From positions 124,001-188,000 of the forward strand of contig JAWQEG010000497.1 of NCBI GenBank assembly GCA_033782935.1: a stretch of 64,000 bases of DNA. The letters are read 5' to 3'. The stretch's first letter is position 1. The number at the start of each line of letters is the position of its first letter. Shown here piece by piece: positions 20,963 to 31,132 of this stretch. This DNA is from Petrolisthes cinctipes. Taxonomy: Eukaryota > Arthropoda > Malacostraca > Decapoda > Porcellanidae. Below the pieces are notes generated by a model, which saw nothing but the letters and a program-made list of their open reading frames with translations, did not search any database and was not told where the DNA came from. The translations under genes and the position numbers were made by a program.

Positions 20963-21373
20963 ATGTCTGAGGGATTAGTGGACAGCTGGTTTGATTTATT
21001 CAACTCGAGATTTGCATTCAGTAATAAATTCACTAGGGATGGCTATGGACTTCATTTGGAGCAACAAAACAAAGTTTTGCATGATATGCTTGATACAGCC
21101 ATGTCAATGAAAGTTTGTGGAGTGAAACAAAATATGTACCAGTTTCAAAAAGGACTTGTGTATTCCAAATCTTTGCCCAAACTATATGAAATGCTGAAAG
21201 AAAAATATGGCATTTCATATATACGCACACATAGGCTAAATCAGGATGTTATAGAACACTTGTTTTGCAGTCTAAAACAAATGGGAGGTACTTATGAACA
21301 TCCATCACCTGGAGTGGAGGAAACGTGGTCTCTAGGGAATAGATGGAGGAAATGTGGGGGTAGCTGGGGATAG
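20963..21373 (+). pseudogene. P-element/THAP9-type transposase, C-terminal fragment
   Basis: 136 residues from ATG 20,963 to the stop at 21,373. Family-like segments in order: FNSRFAF, DGYGLHLEQQNKVL, FQKGLVYSKSLPKLYEML, ISYIRTHRLNQD and IEHLFCSLKQMGGTYEHPSP. The LNQD-(I/L)E-F---R--GG----P pattern is characteristic of the conserved C-terminal region of P-element and THAP9 transposases. Known role: cutting and joining transposon DNA after recognition by an N-terminal THAP zinc finger, which is missing here. The last 20 residues after EHPSP do not look conserved. Not expected to be active. Confidence 0.85.
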
Positions 21374-21762
21374 GTGATTGCCAGAAACTTCCCAAATACT
21401 GGACACCAAGTCTAATTTCATCCCTATTGTATGCAAAACCTGTTACAATTGCACATCAATTCGAACAGTTAAGATGACTGCTAAGCTTTTCATTTTACTT
21501 TACCTTGACAAGACACTCACAAAGAGAAAGAGATCAGGATTCTGTATCGGTGGGGAAGACATGAAATTTTATGTTGCAACCCTTTCTTCCTACAGAATCA
21601 CACCCACACACTGCACATGCAGTTGCATGGCATTTTCACACTGGGCACTTGGTGGACACTATAGAGAGATGACCTGTATCACCTTTGACCTACTGTCAAC
21701 TGACTAGAAAATGAGCCTGTTTATCACTGTTTGGCAACTTGTTCTGTGGTGTATACTCGCCG
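21374..21762 (+). other. Right part of the P-like element, unassigned
   Basis: Contains a modest open stretch from 21,378 to 21,707 in another frame, which I could not match to a family. It may be degraded transposase or untranslated sequence. Confidence 0.35.
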
Positions 21763-21801
21763 TGACGTCATGCGCGAGCGGGACTCATTTTTGCCCTTGT
21801 A

Positions 21802-21831
21802 TGACAAGACCTGTTAGTCTTATTGGTCTTG
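21802..21831 (-). repeat. Right 30-bp terminal inverted repeat of the P-like element
   Basis: Exact complement of 19,981-20,010, followed by the second GGTAAAAC at 21,832-21,839. Confidence 0.95.
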
Positions 21832-22096
21832 GGTAAAACAGGAAACAATTATACCGGGTACCTGTGCCAAACTGAACCAGAAATGGAAGGGCCCATATAA
21901 AGTGGTAGAAGTTATAAGAAATGGATTGGTGTATTTATTAGAGGACCCATTTACTGGGAAAAACATCCAGAGGGCTGCAGAAAAAATCAAGCCCTATGTG
22001 AGCAGAAATGACCTAATAGTGCAACCAGAGGAAGTGGAAGAAGGAGATGGACAAGATGAGGAGGAGGATATGGTACTTCCTCCACGACAGAGATGA

Positions 22097-23047
22097 CCTC
22101 CCAGAAGGCTTCTGGAGGAAATTTAGAAAATAAGAAAAAGGGAAGTTAGAAAATAACCAAATGATAGGAAAAATTGTTATAAATGAAAACATTGAAAAAA
22201 TAGAAAATAAACCAAATAGGAAATAGATGTAAAAAAATGAATATAAGGAAAAAATTAGAAAAATAATCCAAATAATGGGAAATAAATGTGATAAATTAAT
22301 ATATTGAAAATTAGAAAATATAACAGTGGAAATTAAAAGTAGAAAAAAAATAGGGCAAAAGTTGAAAAGAAAAAGGTGGAAAAATGTCATGGTTCCCTAT
22401 GTCCTGAAGTCAAAAGAGGGCACCATTCATCACAAGAGCTAGAAACCCAGCTCATAAATTTTTTTGTGTGTGTAGTTGTGGGTGTCAAGTGACACTTAGT
22501 TTTAATGGGAAGAGGAGGTGATGGTGGGGAGGAGATATCCACCCCTCCATTTCCATAGGGCTCTTCCAGTATACAGTCAGGGCCATTGTCAGGGCCCCTG
22601 TATCACTTACTGCATTCCGGGTTATCATGCCTTGCAGAGTCTGAGGTTTGAATGGAGGAGTGAATGATAAAAAAATGAATGGATAGAATGCATGAAGACT
22701 CAGATCATGTTTGGGATAATCGCGGGTGGGTTTAGTGACGGTAGAACCTTATTGAAGTTCTCCCGGGGTTATGTAACTTGACAAAGGATTCTGACTGGGA
22801 CGAGGTGTCAATAATATCTAGGGTATTTAAAGTAAGGTGGAGAATTCTTTCCTGCGGGAAGGAGATACAGTCTAAAGACTGGGGAGGAGAAAAAGTTGGC
22901 AAATTAGGATGAATAGTGTCTGATATTGTTCAATAAGGTGTAGTGATAGTGATAAAAGGAATGTATGTAAAGAGTAAATGGGGGGAATTAAACTAAATTT
23001 TTTTTTAAGGGAAATAGATAAATTAATTTTCACTGTAAGTTCCAGCT
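22097..23047 (+). other. Gypsy 3' internal untranslated region
   Basis: A-rich stretch with repeated AGAAAATAA/GGAAATAA motifs (22,110-22,380), then non-repetitive sequence. No env-like ORF, signal peptide or membrane segment is seen. The open minus-strand reading at 22,013-22,390 reflects the A-rich composition. Confidence 0.6.
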
Positions 23048-23060
23048 AAGGAAGGTGGGA
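23048..23060 (+). promoter_or_regulatory. Polypurine tract
   Basis: AAGGAAGGTGGGA lies four bases before the 3' LTR, the usual place for plus-strand priming in LTR retroelements. Confidence 0.75.
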
Positions 23061-23064
23061 CGTG

Positions 23065-24914
23065 TGTAACACCCCTATTTTATATGTATAGTTATTTAGG
23101 ATATTTACGGGTATTATATATGTATATGTATTAGAATAGTTTTAGTGTAAGATTGTAGGGAGTAGCCAGGTTGAGATTATCACTGACGAATAATCTCGGT
23201 GGTGGGCTTCTTCAACCCAAAATGTTAATATGAAGAAAATAGAATTAATGATTATAGTTAGGTAATAATTGAAACTTAGGTAGATTGATAGGGATAGAGA
23301 AATACGTGGTGATTTAAGAAATGAATGTAAAATAATTTAATGGAGACAGGGAATAACCTGCATTTATAATTATAATATATAATAACGAAGCTAACATTCC
23401 TATACTGTTACCGGCATTTAATTGTAACTTGCTTAGAAAATTAATTAGATTAGTTAGGACCTACAGTCGGGACAGTACATTTTCTTGTTGGCGGAACAAT
23501 ACATGCCTTGAATATGTAAATTACAGTAATGTAAAACTTTACACAAGGGAGAAAGCAATATATTTGAGCTCACTTATATGTTTAAATTAGGTTATGTAAT
23601 TATATACACCAGTAAGGGTAGAACTGATGGATTTGCCAGAAATTAAGATGAGTTGGTCACTACTTTGCTTAAGAGAGTGAGAGTGGGGGAGATGGCGAGG
23701 CGGTACCCTGAGTTGCTACTACCTCATTCTGATCTCGTCTCTGCTGGTGACAGGTAAGAGTTCCAACTCGCTCTCATCATAAATATAGTATTGTGAATAT
23801 AGTGTGGTGAATCTACTAGTCCCGTGATGGGATATAACTAACTAAAGAATATTGTGTGTTCACATTCAGGCATAGTAAGTAAAGTATGTTTTTTTTTCTC
23901 ATGCTCATTCTGATCTCGTCTCTGCTGGTGACAGCCATTAAATAGCATTCTCCCTTGGTGTTTAGTGAACCACGTGGTACCAAAGAAAATTAAGAACAGT
24001 TGCTGGCAATTTTATATTTTCATTTGTAATATTGAGATTAGGATGTGATTTTTTTTATTGTATTAACTATATTTCGGCCTTATTGTGCAAAATTTATTAT
24101 TAGGGATTATTTGAAATATTGTGGGAGGGGGGACACTTCATGTAATATTTTTTTATATGTACTTAGATCTGTCACTAGCGAGGCACGGAATTATTCCTGT
24201 CCTAGTAGACAGAAAAGGGAGTAGGAACTGTATTAAGGGAGGGGGGATATTTCATAGTAATAATTGTTTTTGTTTTGGATTTAGGTGTGTTAGCTCTGTC
24301 AACTGGCGAGACCCGGAATTATTCCTATCCTAGTTGACAGAACTGGGAGTAGGTAATATTAGCAAGGGAGGGGGGGGAACAGAAATTATTATTATAGGGA
24401 ACTTGTACTTGTAACAAATAGGTGGATAAAATAAACGGGTTTATAATTGTCTGAGTATTTCCGTCACCGATATAACAAATAGACTGTGTACCTATTTAGA
24501 GGTTAGTTCTCCATTCACAACACTGATCGTACCCCCGTTAAAATTGTAGTCTGGGTTGCTTACTCGCGAGCCTTCTTAACGTAACGTTACGCTACCCTTC
24601 CGGTGTGTGCTCACTTGGTTCCTCTGATCGACTTTGGTCTGGTGGTGGCAGCGTTTACCCAGTACTGGAGAGGAGCTGAACTTGTCCTTTGTATGATATA
24701 GTTTTGGTATTCGCAAGGCAAGTCCTGTTCCTCATCGGTAAATTGTTTTTTTTTTTCAGACCAGGTTGATACAGCTATAGGATAGAGTTGTAGCATACAC
24801 TGGTTGTTTTTTTTTGTTTTGTTAAAGGCAGTAGATTTTTGTTTCCCTCCACAAGTAGAGTAAAAAGAGTAAAATCAAAGAGTAACGTAAGGGGACAAAA
24901 ATAGCGCTTTTACA
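23065..24914 (+). repeat. 3' LTR of the gypsy element
   Basis: 1,850 bp, nearly identical to the 5' LTR but with a single copy of the 81-bp hairpin unit and a few substitutions and small indels (for example TTG missing near 24,405 and poly-T length changes near 24,748 and 24,808). Ends CTTTTACA, followed by GTAC. Confidence 0.95.
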
Positions 24915-24918
24915 GTAC
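24915..24918. repeat. Target site duplication GTAC, right
   Basis: Matches 12,588-12,591. Confidence 0.9.
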
Positions 24919-25466
24919 GAAGGTCACTAACAGTAATACATAAACATCACCAACTTCATCAAAGCGATACTTTAGAATTTTAGATTGACAAACAATAATA
25001 CACCAAATGACTCGTTAAATGCAGATTTTTTTTTTTTTTTTTTACCGTACCCAGCGACAAGTGAATGGGAGTGAGGCAATCAAGGGACAAGTCAGAAATC
25101 CTGTGTACCAATTACGTTCAAAGGTTATTGTCTGACTGAGGGAACCAACAAGTTGTTTTAACGATAAACCTGTTGTCAGGGAAATGTGTTATGCATTTAA
25201 AAACTCTATTGAAGCCTCAGCCAAGAACGAAACATGAAAGGTGCTTTAATGAAAATGTGAAAGTGTAAAATGCATTGTGAACTCAACCATCAGTGTGTTG
25301 AAGAGAACAAAATATGCAATAAATAATCCCACTTCACGACTCAAACAAAACTCAGATTTCGAAAATAGAATGAAAAGTACACACACACACACACTTATGT
25401 TTATTCTGCTAATCCCCTGAGGACTGTGAGGCACAAGTATGATTATGTTGCATAAACCCCACAGAG

Positions 25467-25497
<31 letters not shown>

Positions 25498-25548
25498 GTA
25501 TGTATACAAATGCCACCACAATAATGCCACCACAACTCCTATCACACC
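24919..25548. other. Unassigned interval with (T)n and (CA)n
   Basis: Poly-T at about 25,027-25,043, CA repeats at 25,379-25,394 and 25,469-25,496. No gene is seen. Confidence 0.5.
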
Positions 25549-25710
25549 TTAAGAGGAGATTCTCTTGTTGGTAAATTCAAAGGCTACTGATTCCTCTTAA
25601 CTATGACAGAAAACAGACGCCCCCATTTGTACTAATAGGGGATCTGTTTCTTGGCATAGTTTGGAGGAATCACAAACCTTTCAATTCACCAACAATAGAA
25701 CCTCCCCTTA
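25549..25710. mobile_element. Palindromic MITE, subgroup B, complete copy
   Basis: TTAAGAGGAGATTCTCTTGTTGG to ACCAACAATAGAACCTCCCCTTA, with the arms pairing across ACGCCCCCATTTGTACTAATAGGGG. The right flank is CTTACTAT, not TTAA, so the duplicated target looks like TA with element ends AGGGG...CCCCT. Confidence 0.85.
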
Positions 25711-25887
25711 CTATCTTTCCTCACTCCAACTCACCTTCCTTACTTTTCTCCTGTTATTCATTACACACCACACACTGTAAGTTATATATTCCTGTCACAT
25801 TACATTGTTTTCTGTCTTGACACCATATTATCTATACCATCCCAGCAACACCAGTCTATTCTACCTCTACCACAGTTACACCACGTA

Positions 25888-26130
25888 CTGTTTAGTTGGA
25901 GGTGAAAGTCGTGTTGCCTTCCTCACCACTTTTTGAAGGATAACATAAAGGATCATCATCATCTAACAAACACATTCACATTACTAAATTATAATATTAA
26001 TTCAGAAAGGATTTAACTAGCCAAACTTTTCTGGTTCTTCAGTTTACGATTCCTCGTAGTTAATATTTACATATGGTTACTGTACTTCATGACTTGGTAA
26101 ATGTGGTGACAGGACTTTCATCACCGACTG
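25888..26130. mobile_element. Tc1/mariner-like MITE, family D, copy 2
   Basis: Left TACTGTTTAGTTGGAGGTGAAAG; right GACTTTCATCACCGACTG. Shares GAAGGATAACATAAAGGAT, ACACATTCACATTA and ATATGGTTACTGTACTTCATGACTTGG with other D copies. Diverged. Confidence 0.7.
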
Positions 26131-26349
26131 TCATTACCCATTCTTGTAACATGACACTGTTCGTAACACCGCATTATTCATAGTATACCATCCCTGTAAC
26201 ACCAATCCATCCTAACCCTATCCTTACTACACCAACTATACCATTCTGATCCCATTACTTCCACATTAAACTCAGACCATCTCTCATACTCCATACTACT
26301 ATGTTTCAATAACCCGTAGTGGGGTATTACCTATAGTGATGTGGGCAAT

Positions 26350-26515
26350 ACTTAAAGGGTTTTGGCGCCCCTTCGGCCCCAGCCACTCTCTTTCAGTTTT
26401 TCAACTGTCCCTCATTTATTTTTACTTGCTTCCTGCTTTCTGTCTCGCCTCTCTATCACTTTCTACTGGCGCTGTATGATCTCGCTGTTGCGGCGCTTAA
26501 ATATCAATCAATTAT
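26350..26515 (-). mobile_element. SINE-like repeat F/K, diverged copy
   Basis: Starts ACTTAAAGGGTTTTGGCGCCCCTTCGG and ends with the complement of TTGATTGATATTTAAGCGCCGCAACAGCGAGATCATACAGCGCC. The CGCCGCAACAGCGAGGTCATATAGCGCC core recurs at 31,498, 39,499, 40,435 and 60,358. Confidence 0.6.
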
Positions 26516-28260
26516 TCCATTCTTAATATATTTTTACACTCACACAGAGGATGATATTTCATAAGCACTTCTTCAATGGTAGAGATGAATATACGGACAA
26601 AATATTCTATAATTTTGTTTATGTTATAAACAAATAACCAGAATAATCTTCAAGTGATTGACAACTGAGAAATACGACTAACGAAACACTAACGTTCTAT
26701 AAATATAATTCACAATTCTACTCAAGCTATAAGTTTATGAGTGAGGCGTCAACACAAAATTCATGTTGAGGTGAGATGATGATAATGGTGATATTGGTGT
26801 TACTAATATAATGGGTTGTTATTTTTATCTTGGTGATTGTGTCTTACAAATTACATGTCATACACTTCATCATTATACAGTATAATGTGTGTCAAAATAA
26901 CAGAGGTTGTGACAGCGGTAATACGGGTAATACAGTACTTAATAATACTAGTGTTTCAGTATTGTAATGAACCTCTGTAATTGTACACTCATTAACATGA
27001 GAATACAGTATTTAAGGCTACTTAATGTGCAATATTAATGATAAACAACTGGTATATTCAAGCTTAGTTAGATCCTGTAAAACACACACACACATAGAAA
27101 GAAAAATACGCACACACACACACACACACAAAAAATCAAAGTAATCAAATAAGAAAATAACACACACACACAGAAGAAAAAAAAATCAATACTGTACTTA
27201 CATGAAGGGTGGACGTGTAGCCCCCTCCTCGCCCCCTCATCAGGTCAAGTCAGGCCAGGTTAGGTCAGGTCAAGTCAGGCAGGGGTAATGTGTCGTTGTA
27301 GTGAGAGGAGAGTGACTTTATTCTTTCCTTTACAACAACAGGACAGTGAAGGTCAACTTAGCATACTCCATTTTTCACACTCCGGAAGCTTAGTGAAAAA
27401 ACTGAACTCGGGATTTTCATAACAGCATTTTCTGACACACACTTTTTTGTCTTGTTCACAGTTTTGGATTGTTCCAGTTGACATTAAATAATTATTGGGT
27501 CACTTTTCACATATGTTCACGAATTATTATTTTCTCTATTATTTTCCTTTACCACAAACCAATTAGTCACTTATAAACTGTTTATAATAAAGTTCTAGTA
27601 TATATAATTATTCTTCACTTTAATATTATTTTCAGGATATCAATCAATATTTACACCAAGGATTTCCGTCACTGTAATTTACACTAACTTGATCTGTTTA
27701 CACTCTGTAGGGGAAGAGTAAAATATTATATGATTATGATACTGGTATATATAAAGGGTACAGAAAATATTGAATGATTGAAATACCTGTATAACAATGG
27801 GAAGAGAAAAATAGTGAATTATAACAAGTTTATATCAAAAAGAAGAGAAAACTATCTAATGATTATGTATATGTATGTAGTAACATAAGTTTCCTACTTT
27901 GTCACTCAGCATTTTCAGTGAGGATAACAAAACTTTCCGTAATGTTCATGGCTACGTGAAATAATCACTACTCTGGGTTCAACTCGAAAATATATATCAC
28001 TGCAGTAAATGTTGTGCTCCGTGCAGAAAAGAACCGAATTTAATTTCTAAATGAAAAGAACTGCCTTCAACTATTGTCACCCCATATGTAAAGTTCTGGG
28101 GTAACTTACCCTGCCATGATTACAACATACTAACTGTGCATTTTGGTGTACCATGAGCACAACTTACTAACTGTGCTTTGAATTGAACACTGACTAATAA
28201 CAGTTTCCCTCCAGCTAAGAAAGAGAAGGAGTAGAAGGTGGTAAGAGAGCTGTTTGTTGG
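26516..28260. other. Unassigned AT-rich interval
   Basis: 1.7 kb without recognisable coding sequence. Contains CA patches (27,080-27,180) and a short CAGGTCAAGT/CAGGCCAGGTTAGGT repeat at 27,240-27,290. Confidence 0.45.
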
Positions 28261-28294
28261 GATTGTTTTGGTGTCAATGTAGCTATCTAAATAC

Positions 28295-28390
28295 TACAAC
28301 AACAAAAAACCCTCTATCTGTATACAAAGGTGATCTGTTTCCTGGGATAGTTTGTAGCAATTTCTAGTCCTACAAATTAACAAAAACAAA
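28295..28390. mobile_element. Palindromic MITE, subgroup B, half copy
   Basis: GATCTGTTTCCTGGGATAGTTTGTAGCAATTTC then CCTACAAATTAACAAAAACAA. Only one arm survives. Confidence 0.5.
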
Positions 28391-29195
28391 TAATTTGTTT
28401 AAGATCCCCAGTACGGTTCAGTACAAAGTATGACGACAAACTGTTGGCAAAATAACCTAGTCAGGTGTATTAATAAATACAGTCTGAACACATTTTGTTT
28501 CATCACTCAGGATTTATACATAAGAATATCCCCAAGGAGACAAGAAAGTGTCAAAAATTTTATATTTAGTTTCATGGGGAAAAATGAACCAAAGGACTGG
28601 ATTATTGAATAATACAATGAAAAATGAGTCACATTTGTAATTCTCGATTATCACACGATACACACAGTTGTAGTTCAGAGTGTCATAATGTTGAGAGTAC
28701 AGAGAATTATATCTTGACATTTTTTTATGCGACAATTAAACTAATTGTGTGGGTTTTTTCCGGATGTAATTATATTCTATCATGAACACAATATGCATTG
28801 AAGGTTGTCATATATTTAATACAAAAGTAATCTTTCCATCTTATTCCATTTCTTCTGGGGGGGTTGTATTGTTTGTTGTAACCAACTCTAATATTCCAGT
28901 ATATCCAAATAAAGACATCTAGTTGAAGGCTTATCAATCCAAAGATATTCAGAACCACTATAAAATTACCTTTAAAAAAGTATAAGTTGAAAAAGTTACC
29001 TGTATAATTATATAATTACCAACCAATATCCATAACCACACTCATGACTTGTGTTTGTATCCGGTAACTCCAGTTTATCAAAGATTAATAGAAAAGTTTG
29101 CATTAGAAAAATCTATGTGGATAAGATATCCAGTTGTGTTGTTCCCCGAGTCCTCCAAACCTGGTCTAGGGGGAAAAGTCAAGAGGTATGAAGAA
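28391..29195. other. Unassigned AT-rich interval
   Basis: Short open frames near 28,430-28,960 show no conserved motif, and I do not call them genes. Confidence 0.4.
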
Positions 29196-29197
29196 AT

Positions 29198-29755
29198 GAG
29201 TTGTACTAAATAGAATGAAGAGATGGAGGAGTTGTACTGAATAGAATGAAGAGATGAAGGAGTTGTACTGAATGAAGAGATGAATGAGGAGTTGTACTGA
29301 ATAGAATGAAGAGATGGAGGAGTTGTACTGAATGAAGAGATGAAGGAGGAGTTGTACTGAATAGAATGAAGAGATGGAGGAGGAGTTGTACTGAATAGAA
29401 TGAAGAGATGAAGGAGTTGTACTGAATGAAGAGATGAATGAGGAGTTGTACTGAATAGAATGAAGAGATGGAGGAGTTGTACTGAATGAAGAGATGAAGG
29501 AGGAGTTGTACTGAATAGAATGAAGAGATGAAGGAGGAGTTGTACTGCATAGAATGAAGAGATGGAGGAGTTGTACTGAATAGAATGAAGAGATGGAGGA
29601 GGAGTTGTACTGAATAGAATGAAGAGATGGAGGAGGAGTTGTACTGAATAGAATGAAGAGATGAAGGAGGAGTTGTACTGAATAGAATGAAGAGATGAAG
29701 GAGGAGTTGTACTGAATAGAATGAAGAGATGAAGGAGGAGTTTTACTGAATAGAA
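29198..29755. repeat. Minisatellite GAGGAGTTGTACTGAATAGAATGAAGAGATG
   Basis: About 18 copies with length variants of about 27, 30 and 34 bp (TAGA present or absent, GGAG or GGAGGAG). Confidence 0.9.
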
Positions 29756-30000
29756 TTAATAGGATGAAAGGAGGAAAGGTGTAGTTAAGATGAACAAGGT
29801 AGTGGTGGAGGTAAGAGGGAAAAGACTTGAAGGACGTATGTAATTATAAAGGTGAAGAGAGTTCACATGAAGAGGAAGGGGAAGGGAAGAAAGGAGTGTA
29901 TGAGAGGAATAAAAGGCATGGAAAGAGTGAGAAGTGAATGAATGAATATATGAATGGAGGAGAAAGAAAGAAAAAACGTGTTAGAGCTGGAAGGCTCAGT

Positions 30001-30110
30001 TGTAGTTGTTAGAGAGAGAGAGAGAGAGAGAGAGAGTCAGTTGATGTATTGAAGAGGAAGTAACTCGGATACAAAAGGGCGCCCAAACACTTAAGAGTAC
30101 AGTATTGGTC
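30001..30110 (-). repeat. GA microsatellite and diverged GGCGCC repeat
   Basis: (GA)n at 30,010-30,036. AAAGGGCGCCCAAACACTTAAGAG at about 30,076-30,099 matches, on the minus strand, the CTTAAAGGGTTTTGGCGCCCCTT block at 26,354, 42,249 (minus) and 53,338. Confidence 0.5.
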
Positions 30111-30289
30111 ACATTAGGACGTGTACACACTGATATTAAAACATGTGTTTGTAACATGTAAGTAACATATTACTGGACAAACTGTTAACATGTTGTCAAC
30201 TGTTATGTCCAGGTAACAACATTGGCAGCAACTGTTATGAACATGTTTGTAACACCCAAGTGGACGAGACAGTGTGACTGTTTTGATGT

Positions 30290-30680
30290 GTGTTACAACA
30301 AGTGTTACCAGAAGTGTTCAAACAGGTATTACCAGAAGTGTTCAAACAGGTATTACCAGAAGTGTTCAAACAGGTATTACCAGAAGTGTTCAAACAGGTA
30401 TTACCAGAAGTGTTCAAACAGGTATTACCAGAAGTGTTCAAACAGGTGTTACCAGAAGTGTTCAAACAGGTATTACCAGAAGTGTTCAAACAGGTATTAC
30501 CAGAAGTGTTCAAACAAGTGTTACCAGAAGTGTTCAAACAAGTGTTACCAGAAGTGTTCAAACAAGTGTTACCAGAAGTGTTCAAACAAGTGCTACCAGA
30601 AGTGTTCAAACAGGTATTACCAGAAGTGTTACAACAGGTATTACCAGAAGTGTTCAAACAAGTGTTCAAACACAAGTGTG
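30290..30680. repeat. 24-bp minisatellite (GTATTACCAGAAGTGTTCAAACAG)
   Basis: About 16 copies with GTATTA/GTGTTA and CAG/CAA variants. Frames stay open on both strands because the unit is a multiple of three. Confidence 0.95.
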
Positions 30681-30747
30681 GACGAGAGTATTACGTCATC
30701 GTTGGTGTAAACATGTTTGTAGCATTACTGTTTCTAAATCATGTTTC

Positions 30748-31078
30748 TAAACAACTGTGTATATACTGTTATAAACATACATCTAAACAACTGTATATAT
30801 ACTGTTATAAACATACATCTAAACAACTGTATATATACTGTTATAAACATACATCTAAACAACTGTGTATATACTGTTATAAACATACATCTAAAGAACT
30901 GTGTATATACTGTTATAAACATACATCTAAACAACTGTATATATACTGTTATAAACATACATCTAAACAACTGTATATATACTGTTATAAACATACATCT
31001 TAACAACTGTGTATATACTGTTATAAACATACATCTAAACAACTTTATATATACTGTTATAAACATACATCTTAACAT
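30748..31078. repeat. 36-bp minisatellite (CTAAACAACTGTATATATACTG-TTATAAACATACAT)
   Basis: About nine copies with CTGTGTATATAC/CTGTATATATAC variants. Confidence 0.95.
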
Positions 31079-31132
31079 GTTACAAACAGTGTTGACAACA
31101 CATGTTGGAACATCAGTGTGGACACGACCTAA

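Larger units (their letters stand above)
19981..21831 (+). mobile_element. P-element-like DNA transposon inside pol
   Basis: 1,851-bp insertion with perfect 30-bp terminal inverted repeats (19,981-20,010 and 21,802-21,831), starting CAAGACCAATAAGAC and ending in the complement. It is flanked by the 8-bp duplication GGTAAAAC. Subterminal TGACGTCA palindromes lie 54 bp from the left end (20,035-20,042) and 61 bp from the right end (21,763-21,770). The only recognisable coding part is the C-terminal piece of a P/THAP9-type transposase at 20,963-21,373. The N-terminal THAP zinc finger and most of the catalytic region are absent, so the copy is internally deleted. A Tc1-like MITE is inserted at 20,677-20,929. 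CA...TG ends, about 30-bp repeats and 8-bp duplications match the P superfamily. Confidence 0.9.
17052..22096 (+). pseudogene. pol: pol (RT, RNase H, integrase), one stop codon and split by a DNA transposon
   Basis: Continues in the gag-protease frame with no new ATG at its start. In order: LDFRRVNEH and LDLKDAYFQI, YLDD at 18,090-18,101 (reverse transcriptase), VTDASDEYVGAVL near 18,535 (RNase H), an HHCC zinc region (H at about 19,161 to CLNCQ near 19,265), then the integrase core with IDLTD near 19,360 and CDNAREF at 19,533-19,553. A TAG at 19,644-19,646 lies exactly 36 codons after the second catalytic Asp, where the family has its catalytic Glu. Coding continues after the stop to 19,980, where the P-like transposon begins. 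It resumes at 21,839 with KWKGPYKVVEV (the GPY/F module), an acidic tail and a stop at 22,096. The frame is compatible on both sides of the insertion. The integrase is inactivated twice over. Confidence 0.92.
12592..24914 (+). mobile_element. Gypsy-type (Ty3-like) LTR retrotransposon with nested insertions
   Basis: A 12.3-kb element bounded by GTAC duplications, with LTRs of 1,929 and 1,850 bp opening TGTAACACCCC and closing CTTTTACA. Internal order: primer-binding site, SGNH-hydrolase-like ORF, gag with zinc knuckles, protease (DTGS), reverse transcriptase (YLDD), RNase H, integrase. This order is diagnostic of the gypsy/Ty3 class. No env-like frame is seen between the end of pol (22,096) and the 3' LTR. 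Without the 1,851-bp P-like insertion the element would be about 10.5 kb. The LTRs differ at only about ten positions plus small indels by eye, so the insertion is recent. Even so, frameshifts and stops break every ORF, so this copy is not autonomous. Confidence 0.95.
30114..31132. mobile_element. Inverted-repeat-bounded element containing two satellite arrays
   Basis: The left end TTAGGACGTGTACACACTGAT and the right end, the inverse of TTAGGTCGTGTCCACACTGAT, form terminal repeats extending about 45 bp with mismatches through ACATGTGTTT...GTAACATG. Between them are a 24-bp array (30,290-30,680) and a 36-bp array (30,748-31,078). No transposase is seen. The target duplication is unclear: possibly TA, if the ends are GG(A/T)CGTGT. 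Confidence 0.75.

Noticed and set aside
19981..21831. Classification of the 8-bp-duplicating insertion as hAT
   Set aside because: hAT also makes 8-bp duplications, but the ends lack the CAG-G form typical of hAT and the coding fragment carries P/THAP9 motifs.
22097..23064. Possible env gene of the gypsy element
   Set aside because: No open frame of useful length on the + strand, and no signal peptide or membrane segment. The A-rich part only opens a minus-strand frame.
25549..25710. TTAA target duplication (piggyBac-type) for the palindromic MITEs
   Set aside because: Several junctions show TTAA, but this copy and the one at 51,610 have only TA on one side, and the ends are AGGGG rather than the CCC usual for piggyBac. 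TA is the simpler reading.
28430..28958. Short open frames of 60-73 codons on both strands
   Set aside because: No conserved motif, no splice context and no codon bias that I can see; such lengths are expected by chance in AT-rich DNA.
30290..30680. CRISPR-like regular repeat array (also 9,110-9,480, 48,232-48,602, 48,990-49,265)
   Set aside because: Repeats are contiguous, with no unique spacers, no leader and no cas genes, and the DNA is eukaryotic.
30222..31003. Overlapping repeat-protein-like frames in the 24-bp and 36-bp arrays
   Set aside because: All three frames and the other strand are open because of array period; no evidence of selection on one frame.
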